From contig NC_092811.1 in NCBI RefSeq assembly GCF_040954645.1, positions 119,113,343 to 119,177,342 of the forward strand: 64,000 bases of DNA, given 5' to 3'. The notes under the pieces were generated by a model. That model saw nothing but the letters and a program-made list of their open reading frames with translations, did not search any database and was not told where the DNA came from. Source of the DNA: Diabrotica undecimpunctata (lineage: Eukaryota; Arthropoda; Insecta; Coleoptera; Chrysomelidae). Shown here piece by piece: positions 56,336 to 64,000 of the stretch. Positions within the stretch are counted from its first letter, which is position 1, and every line of letters starts with the position of its first letter. Position numbers and translations under genes: made by a program.

Positions 56336-58726
56336 TCTATAAGGAAATTACAATAAACAATTTATCTATAGGTAACTTACTTGTAAGTGTCCCATGACAA
56401 TTTCATATTGTTTTCTAATTTGAGTAACATAAAACTTGTGAACTTTACAAAAAATAGAATAAATTATCTTAAATACAATAAAATAAATACAACTTGTAAC
56501 ATTTTTCTTATAATTAAAATAGCAAACAATTTTTAATTCCTTTACCCCTGTTGGTGAGATGCCCATGGCCGTATTCGCAAATACCTATGCGGGTGGGCTA
56601 GTTCACCCTTGTTAAATTTTATTGGAACCTACCGACTTTCCGAACCACGGAATTCTCAAAAGACGGATAAGTCATACTTATCAAAAGACGCCGAAGTGTA
56701 TACTTTATGGTAGGGCTAGGTTAATCCTTTTCAGTTCCAGGCAGTTTCTTTTTGATAAAGTTAGTAAACATAGTCGTAAAGCACTTTATAGTATTTTTCT
56801 GAGAGAACGTAATTCAGAAGGTTTTATCTCTTCTCACGTTTCTTCCCGTTACTTCCTATGTTCGTTAGAACCTTTTTATCTTCCTAGAAATGGATACAGT
56901 CTGGCCTATCGTTTTTAAGTGGGGGTTATCCCACTTTTTTTTTGGGAAGCTTGTGAAATTTTGAGAGGAACAAGAAGACTTCTGACGAGGAAGTCTTTGA
57001 GTAAAGACGCTTGCTTCTCTTACCGTTCTCTGTGAATTTTTTCTTTAAGTGTGTAAACACAAACACAGAACATTGTTCTGTGTTTGTGTTTACACTTGTG
57101 TTCTGAACACAATTGTTCTGTTTTAAAACAGTACAATTAAAATGACAGCTAAGCCACGCCCTAAGACATATAATTTTAATTATTACAATTTCTTTACATT
57201 ATGAAAGCACTTATTATTGAAAAATTGTCTATTTTTTCTTCAAACGTTCAAACAAAAAAAAAATAAGTTACCTGAGTTTCACTAAACTACTTTAAATTTT
57301 CTGTAACTGGACTTCACTGGACTTTCTGGGGGTAGAACTGGGCTTCACTGAAATTTATGGGGGTAGAAACTGGACTTAAACTCTCTGCGTAACGAACACA
57401 TGAACAAATCATCTTCTAAATTGCCAAAAAGCCTGGGATGACAACCAGGGAGAAACAAAACGAGGATGGAAACGACGATTCTTCCAATCCTCACTTAAAA
57501 CTTTAACTGAACCATTAACTGCCACAATACATTATGTATACAATATATTTTTCATGAAAAGAGACGAACAACAAGGAACATTTCAAATTTGATGTAAAAT
57601 TTGGATTCACACCTAAGCCGACTGTCTCTTACAGCGACCCAAGTGAGAATGCCTTAATTCTTAAAAATCATTCGCTTCCCAACTTAGTATAAACAAAATA
57701 TATAACCGGAATATTAATTTGAAACAAAGAATATCCTAAAAGTGGTTTTCGAAAAAAAGAATGCCGAGAAAATACGCATCTGTGAAATGTAAACAAACTT
57801 TTAAAACGTGTTTATATCAACTTGGCGACACAAAAGGGATCGATATATATTTCGGGTATTTTAACTTTTAAGATAGAATACTGAAATACACTGAAATTAC
57901 TCTTCGGTATTTTAATATTTATACGAAGGGATTTAAATTTATACCAAGGAGAATGCAAATGCTACAACCTAACGGAAAAGTTCTTTTTCGTCCTAAAATT
58001 ACCAAAATTATTTAATTATCTAATATCTTATATGTTTCTCTTCAAAAATATGCTTTTGTTCAATTTAAAATATGTCTCCCATGCTGACTACACAGTATTC
58101 CCCAGTGTCTCTGTCAACTTCTTTTTAATTTGAAACGACGCTCCCCTAAAAGCTGTAAACGGAGAACGTGCCTGGCCTGGCAGGTCCAGTCATCCATTAC
58201 TTTTGATATATATTTAGTCTAAAAATGGGAACACAAATGAGGAACAAACATATGTTGGTATTTTCTGGGGTTAATGGTCATGTGAAAGAGCCGAAAAATA
58301 TGCTGAGTATTTAGCTGAATATTTGGTCGAATGTTTGACCGTGTCTATTGTCAAAGTAAAGAGTAGCCAAATAAAAAATTAAACTGAAGTTATAAGTGAT
58401 TATAAAACTTTATAACATAATGAAGTTATATTTTGTGGTGTAATGTATGATATACATTTATGAATTTCAACAAAACTGAACAATAGTATTAGTATAATTA
58501 AGTAAGCTATGCAGGAGATTTAAAATTTTTGACATGTAAAAAGAAAGAATGACCTTTTACGATATTTGCTTCATAATAATATATGAAAATGAATGAGCTT
58601 TTATAAGAATAATAAAGTTTATTGAAGATAAATTTTCTGTCTAAGTAAAAATAAATCTAAAATATAGGTACACAATACATTATCAACTTAAAAAATTTTT
58701 TGAAATAATAAAGGCAAAATATAAAC
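56336..58726. other. unassigned region
   Basis: 2.4 kb with no recognised gene. The open frame 56622-56918 has no known motif. Contains the hairpin at 57051-57095. Confidence 0.4.
57051..57095. repeat. hairpin with 21-bp perfect arms, 3-nt loop
   Basis: 57051-57071 (GTGTAAACACAAACACAGAA then C) pairs exactly with 57075-57095 around ATT. Partial further copies of GTTCTG and ACACAA follow to 57120. Confidence 0.95.
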
Positions 58727-59600
58727 ACTAATATTCATTTTCATCCCTATCATCTTGATCTGGTTCAGCAGTCTCTTTAACTGAATCGGAAGTCTTCAAA
58801 CTGCTATACCATGGATGAAAGATAGAAAGAATAACTTTTTTCTCACGCAGTTTCATCAGGTCCTTTTTCTTTGCATAGGAGATTGGTAATTGTCTTGAGC
58901 TTGAGTATAACGGTTGGATAATAATATCATCAAAATTATTTTCTTCGCTCTTGCGACTTGAGGTACGCCTCGTAAGTCCAATGTCAATCTTTTCATATTC
59001 TTCATTAAAAGAATATTAATAATAAAGTGTGTGGAAAGTGAGTGGAAATTGCTCATCAAATTTGAAATATTTTACTTTCAACCAGGGCACTGTGTTACCT
59101 CTTTGATCTTCTTTTTTGTTGTGTATGATAAGTTAAACTAGTGTTTTTAAATATAAAAATTCCTTAAATTCTAATTCTCTAGTCTTATAGGGATAAGTAC
59201 CACGTTTTCTACTAACTCTCGCCACTTTTAAAATATTTTTATAGTCATGTACGCTGAAACTATCAACATTTCGTTTTGCTTTTTCAATAGAGCTATGCAT
59301 GGAATCGACCTCCATAAATGAATGCCCACTTTCCATAAATTTTTGTTCTATGACACAAAGTGAAGGGTGGGTTTTCACAGTACACAGTAGTAAAGGTGCA
59401 ATCTGCACGTGTCTATTCTGCCCACCGCATGTATCAGAAAAAATAATCAAATGTCGTACATTACGAGAAAGTGATTTTATGTATAATGACAAACGACTGC
59501 CAATCTCACAACTACCACGTTTTCCGTTGATTTCCGTCCAAAAATAACAGAAGGCATCGTTTGGTGGGGCAGCTTTGTAAATAGTAAAGTTGTATACCCT
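58727..59600 (-). pseudogene. multicopy insect family of unknown function (SDTCGGQN motif)
   Basis: The minus-strand frame reads FCYFWTEINGKRGSCEIGSR, then HLIIFSDTCGGQNRHVQIAP, EQKFMESGHSFMEVDSMHSS and VSRKRGTYPYKTRELEFKEF. After a stop at 59133 it continues with NTVPWLKVKYFKFDEQFP, and after another (near 59017) to a C-terminus with PISYAKKKDLMKLREKK and FHPWYSSLK, ending in an acidic tail at about 58727. I recognise this pattern from many repeated arthropod loci but cannot name a function. The conserved aspartates in SDTCGGQN and EVDSMH suggest a nuclease or transposase fold (inference). The N-terminal half is absent. Confidence 0.65.
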
Positions 59601-59619
59601 ACATTAATTTACGCAGGTA

Positions 59620-60605
59620 GTATAATAAACTAACTTGAGCAGAAGGAATTTGAAGCACGCTTTGCATGTTATAGATTTAAAAAGGCATGGTTTACCTCAG
59701 ATATTTTCAAAAATTGGTTTTTTTAAGGAATTCGTACCTTCAGTGAGAAAATTTCAAAAGAAGAAATTGAGAATACCGCCAGAAGAGGTAAAATGTTTAT
59801 TGCTTTTAGACAACGGTCCTGCTTACCCCTCTGAAAATATTCTACGTTCAGAAGATGGAAGCCTAAGCTGTATACTTTTGCCAAAAAATACAACATCGCT
59901 TATTCAACTCATAGATCAGAAAATAATTTTGGCATCCAAACGAGTATATCGCAGAAAGTTTTTAGACGAAGTAATGGTTGTATTGCACGATGGAGATAAT
60001 GCAAAAGACACAAGAGGGTAGCATATCTTGCAAACTTAAGGTCTTACAATTTAAAATCAACAATTTTAAATTTTGCTGCAGCATGAAAGAAGGTTCAAGT
60101 GTAGACATAGATTTAGAAGGGCTGGAAGTTACTGATTTCTGTAGGACAATGCATAATAATGTCGGAGAACATGTAGCTGAGGAAGATGTTTTACAATGGC
60201 TAAAAGAAGATAAAGGTGACCCTGGGTATAACATCATGACTGGAATTGAAATATCAGATGAAGTTATGAGCCTAAAAAAAGAGGATGGAAGTGAAGACAG
60301 CGAAGAAGAAGACAAAACAACACTGCCAAAAATTAATTTATTAGAGGTACCAGAGGTTTAAGATTGTATCTCGACGATCTAATAACATTTATTGATTGTT
60401 CATTAGATAACGAAGTTCAACTGTATTCTATGCATTTTGATCATAAAAGAGTTTGAGTTGATTATAAAAAACAGCAAACATCAAAAGTGCAAACGAAACT
60501 TGATTGCTTTTTACTGGATTACCGACAGAAAGCGCGTCGATATCAACAGCAACGTCACTTTACGACGAATATCAGAAGACAATTAAATAGAATTTTGTAT
60601 TTGTT
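59620..60605 (+). pseudogene. pogo/Tigger-type transposase, C-terminal half
   Basis: Reads QIFSKIGFFKEFVPSVRKF, the catalytic KCLLLLDNGPAYPSENIL (D), CILLPKNTTSLIQLIDQKII (D), KRVYRRKFLDEVMVVLHD and DNAKDTRG. After a frameshift near 60015 the frame 59978-60361 gives DLEGLEVTDFCRTMHNNVGE, EEDVLQWLKEDKGDPGY and an acidic stretch. The remaining C-terminus, past stops, includes QTKLDCFL near 60500. The N-terminal CENP-B-like DNA-binding half is missing, and the break lies about 20 bp from the oppositely oriented family at 58727-59600. Confidence 0.85.
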
Positions 60606-60747
60606 ATATATTTAGATACAGTGTACACACACATTTAAAAAAAAATTTTACCCCGTTACCCCAAGTATTCCGTTATATCAAGGTTTTACTGTAATTATAA
60701 AAAAATCAGTTTACAAAAAAATGACTTGTGTGTTTTGCTTGTAAATC

Positions 60748-61000
60748 GACGATATAAAAATACTCTCTCGGGCTACATCCCAGAATATTTTTGTACTAAA
60801 AAGTTTAACATCACTGTAATATTACCAGGTATACATGACTCAAGCCACTAAATATCTGATTTACTTTTTACTTTTTAAAAGTTTTTACCCATATACTTAG
60901 TGCCCTCACTCTTGTATACCTAGTAACACCACTGATGATAAATTCGTCATTCTGAAAACATTCTGTGATGTAGCCCGAAAGGGTATGTTTAAATATATAC
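60748..61000. repeat. diverged inverted repeat with decayed hammerhead-like core
   Basis: The left arm (about 60748-60868, read inverted) and the right arm (about 60885-61000) share GTATACCTNGTAA, ATTCTG-GATGTAGCCCG and flanks. The right arm has CTGATGA at 60932-60938 and GAAAACATTC at 60954-60963; the left has CAGTGATG. Same head-to-head layout as 40834-41905 but older. Confidence 0.7.
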
Positions 61001-61580
61001 CTTTTATAAAGATTTTTTAAATAAAACCTTTGTTTTTACTTTGTATTTTGTAGATTTATTTTATGCTAGTAATATATTCCAAAGTTAATACTCGATAAAA
61101 AATATTGATCTCGGAAAAAATATCCCATTTGAGTTATTACTTTTTTGAAATGATTTTCGGTATACACTTTACAAGATTATAATACTTATTATATGAAACA
61201 TATTACAGAAATTGTTTACTAAACTGAAATAACGAAGTCTCCACACGAGCACTTAACAAATGAAGTGACTGAATACGTTATGGCTGATATTTTACTACCA
61301 CTTATTATCACGAACGCATTTTGTGAGCGTACAGATATACACAACTACAAACAGAATATGGAGCTCAGAGGAGATAAATCAGTCATATATTTAGTCATTA
61401 TAAGAAAAACCAAGAAGAAGAATAGCAATCAACAAAGGAGATTTTAAATTGGTTCGATCAGTTTCTGATGACAAACCGACATGATTTTGGAAGATGAAAT
61501 AAGTTGTGGACATGCAATGTTTACAATTAAGTCAAACTTGTCACGTCTGAAGCGAAATCAATAAAACAATATAACTGTTA
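61001..61580. other. unassigned region
   Basis: AT-rich with no recognised feature. Confidence 0.45.
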
Positions 61581-61603
61581 TTTCGGTATCTCTACTTCGT
61601 CAG
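61581..61603 (-). ncRNA. weak hammerhead-like core, candidate
   Basis: On the minus strand, CTGACGA, a short stem GTA/TAC with loop GAGA, then GAAA. It matches CTGANGA...GAAA, but the stem is only 3 bp with a mismatch. No paired copy seen. Confidence 0.25.
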
Positions 61604-61623
61604 TTGCTCGAGCTGATTTAAGT

Positions 61624-62675
61624 TTTTTTTTTATATATTTAGTTTGATGGCCTTGGCCGAGCCAATTAGCCAGACAAATTTAAAGACAAACAATTTTTAC
61701 AATCAGAGGAATTTTTTACAATTAGAGGAATAAACATATAATCATCCGTATAATCTAACATGCAATTAGTAATAAATTATAACTTACTTTTTAATTCTTT
61801 TTTTTTTTTTTTTTCCTGCGCTAAGACATAACCCGATTCAACATCTCGGAGGTTTACATCTTCTTTTTTTTTTAATTCTTTATGATTTTTTTTTTTTTTT
61901 TTTTTTAATTTATTATTTTTTTTTTGCTATAATACAATATTTACTTAAATATAAGTTAGTTTTAAGCTACAATTTATATTTACAGTTTTTGATATGTTCG
62001 TAAATCGTTTTTAATATATTGATATCTCTAGAGAAAATCTAATTGTTCAGGTAGACGGGAAGTGGAATTTTTAATATAATAAGATTATCATAAAATTTGT
62101 TTATGTTTACTGATTCGTGGGAACATTCAAGAAAAATATGTAATAAGTTACATTCTTTTCCACACTTGCAATTAGGTGACTCCGCGAGACCCAACTTGTA
62201 CATATGAAGGGGGGTAAGAGCATGATTAGATCTTAATCTGTTTATAACCCTTATGAAATGGCGATTTGATAGAGTATGAAACCATCTTTTTATGGGTATT
62301 TCAGGCTGCATTTGTTTGTAATTATTTCCAGTTCTCGTGTTCCGATAATATGTTTGCCATTTTTCTTTTTGATGCTGTTTACTAATTATATCAATGTCTG
62401 AAAAGGGGAGTAAGTTCAAGGGAGCTTCTTCGCCTATGTCTAGGGTAGATTTGGCTAGGCTATCTGCTATTTCATTGCCCTTAATGCCTGCGTGTCCCTT
62501 TATCCATGATATAATAATGCTTTTCCCTAAATTTGTAATTTTATTGTAAATAGTCATAATTTCTAGTTCTATATGATTTAGTTGTTTGGACCTATGTACG
62601 TTTGTTAGTCTGTCGACGACACTCTTACTGTCTGTAAATATTATGCAGCTGTGGGATTCGTTACTATGTTACTAT
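61624..62675 (-). mobile_element. I-clade-like LINE 3' end with RNase H domain
   Basis: The open minus-strand frame (through 62039) has CIIFTDSKSVVDRLTNV (RNase H aspartate), then IISWIKGHAGIKGNEIADSL, the second RNase H block, and a C-terminus RWFHTLSNRHFIRVINRLRS followed by CKCGKECNLLHIFLEC. RNase H removes RNA from the RNA-DNA hybrid and is usual in I-group LINEs. Below 62039 is the 3' untranslated region with several A-rich stretches on the minus strand (T runs at 61799-61815, 61864-61873, 61888-61905) and a terminal run at 61624-61632. 5'-truncated at about 62675; no stop within the coding part. Confidence 0.85.
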
Positions 62676-62956
62676 GATTTAAGTTAAAAATCCGAAAAGT
62701 TCAATCAATGTCTCCAAAATACTTCCCATTCTCTTGTTCATGTTCAAAGGTGCCATCTGCTTTGACACCGAGGTACGAAAACGATTTAGTAAAATCGTAA
62801 CTCTGAGTTACCAATGAGCAACAGAATATATATATCAGAATTTTCATTCGAAGAAATGCTTCTATGTCTGTACCATCCAAAGAGATGTCAGACATACTAC
62901 ATGAACTAGATTATCGTTGACTGCAACAATAAGAAAAATAAAAAAGTCAAGTTTGG
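62676..62956. other. unassigned spacer
   Basis: A 64-codon minus-strand frame (62701-62895) contains SFSYLGVKADGT, vaguely like an RT thumb; not enough to call. Confidence 0.35.
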
Positions 62957-62957
62957 G

Positions 62958-63425
62958 GAGTCGTCGACCAATAAGAGTTTCTCAGCTACAACCTAGACGT
63001 GTTTTGCACCGCTTTCATTGGACTTTAGAACACATACAGCTTTGTGTTTGGTGCTCGTTGCTCGTGTTTGGTGAGAGCGAACAAGAGCTTCTCAACCAGC
63101 ACATGTCCGTCATATACTTACTTTCGCTGGTGGTACTGTTATGTTTTGGACAGGTATTATGGCAGTTAGACTCACGCAGTTAGTTATTCACCGTTTGAGA
63201 TGGCCTGCAATGTCTCCAAATATGAACCCCATTGAACATGCATGGGATGTGCTCTCCAGAGCTGTTCATGTCCGAAAAAGTTTTCCTAAAACTAATCATA
63301 AACTTACAATTACACTCAAAAAGGAATGGGAGAATCTGCCATAGGAAATGATTGATCAAATTATTAGCAGTATTAGAGCTCGAATTTAGGCTTGCATCGA
63401 TGCCTGTGGTAATAATACACGACAT
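62958..63425 (+). pseudogene. Tc1-type transposase relic with internal deletions
   Basis: Fragments in order: RPIRVSQLQPRRVLHRFHWT (end of the DNA-binding region), VMFWTGIMAV-like sequence, and RLRWPAMSPNMNPIEHAWDV, where the third catalytic residue is E. They are followed by NHKLTITLKKEWENLP, then past a stop MIDQIISSIRARI and ACIDA. The first and second catalytic aspartate blocks have been lost. Confidence 0.8.
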
Positions 63426-63487
63426 TAAAATTGTTCAAACATTTTCGCGGAGTTTGACGCGGAGTCAAACCCGGAAAACTACAGAAA

Positions 63488-63490
<3 letters not shown>

Positions 63491-63583
<93 letters not shown>
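63491..63583. repeat. (TA)n microsatellite
   Basis: About 93 bp of TA with one TT interruption. Open frames across it are artefacts. Confidence 0.97.
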
Positions 63584-63584
<1 letters not shown>

Positions 63585-64000
63585 CCACCATTGTTCTATA
63601 CGTGTTTAGAGTTATTCAACTTCTCATCCGAAATACTTGTGGAAGTTTAAACTGAAATAAAATGTAGTCTAGTATTTGGCCATTATAATTAAAATAACAG
63701 CTTCTTTCTGATAGCAAATTAGGTAAACTGTAAATTCACAGCTTTCTACTGGAAGCTATTAACCGACGCTAGGAATAACCTTTTACTCTATTTAACCTAT
63801 ACAGAGGCACAAACCAATTTTTTTTAAGTTTAATAATGGAGGAAGTTTAATTCAAGCAGAAGACATTGTTCATGGCGCAAACATTTCAGACACTGAACTA
63901 TGGATCGCTCAAGACCGGGAGCGATTAGCTAACATTTTTGTCAACCTTCTGTGATGAATTCAACAGCACAGAAATAATATTAATAATAATAATAATAAAT
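63584..64000. other. unassigned, ends in (AAT)n
   Basis: No gene recognised. The last 25 bp are an AAT trinucleotide repeat. Confidence 0.5.

Noticed and set aside
63352..63609. Open frames across the (TA)n tract on both strands
   Set aside because: Microsatellite translation artefact.

Overview
The window looks like intergenic, repeat-saturated DNA from a large arthropod genome, most likely an insect and perhaps a beetle. The base composition is AT-rich, no host gene can be recognised, and almost every readable protein fragment belongs to transposable elements typical of insects: APE/RTE-type and Jockey/CR1/I/R1-like non-LTR retrotransposons, Tc1/mariner, hAT, pogo/Tigger and Ty3/gypsy. The organism is an inference; no species-diagnostic gene is present.

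Layout. 1-5.3 kb: a 3' RTE-type fragment with a target-site duplication (TSD), a 93-bp-arm palindrome, a two-unit tandem repeat and a decayed two-ORF APE retrotransposon. 6-12.7 kb: a hAT relic, a TA-flanked MITE, a mariner-superfamily element with about 100-bp terminal inverted repeats (TIRs), and a 560-bp palindrome set in (TA)n. 14.5-20.5 kb: non-LTR pieces, a gag relic, and two 1.1-1.2 kb LTRs around a 310-bp gutted interior. 21.6-28.9 kb: an RT relic, a Tc1 pseudogene, a CR1-like fragment and a 2.7 kb TIR element with a cysteine-rich reading frame. 29-45 kb: a dense nest (hAT inside RTE; a gag-integrase LTR element and a 75-bp RTE tail inside another RTE; a palindrome-bearing insert and a 274-bp RTE tail inside a third RTE). 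46-56 kb: two RTE-type copies with GAA tails and 11-13 bp TSDs, a Jockey-type ORF1, and a hAT-ended composite. 58.7-64 kb: an unnamed multicopy family, a Tigger transposase, an I-clade tail, a Tc1 relic and (TA)n.

How the parts relate. Nothing here forms a host pathway. The useful structure is the order of insertion: reading frames that resume exactly across an insert, together with TSDs, let the nesting be read directly. Most coding units carry stops or frameshifts. The best preserved are the 348-codon RT frame at 39204-40250, the 240-codon RT frame at 46887-47609 and the 233-codon gag at 36183-36884.

The most distinctive signal is a recurring structure not explained by the named families. 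At least four separate inverted repeats have divergent arms that each carry a hammerhead-ribozyme-like core: CTGATGA, a short hairpin, then GAAA. One of these inserts has an 11-bp TSD. Inverted copies with hammerhead motifs are known from terminal repeats of Penelope-like elements, so a non-autonomous Penelope-like or retrozyme-like family is the working explanation. No Penelope reverse transcriptase is visible in the window.
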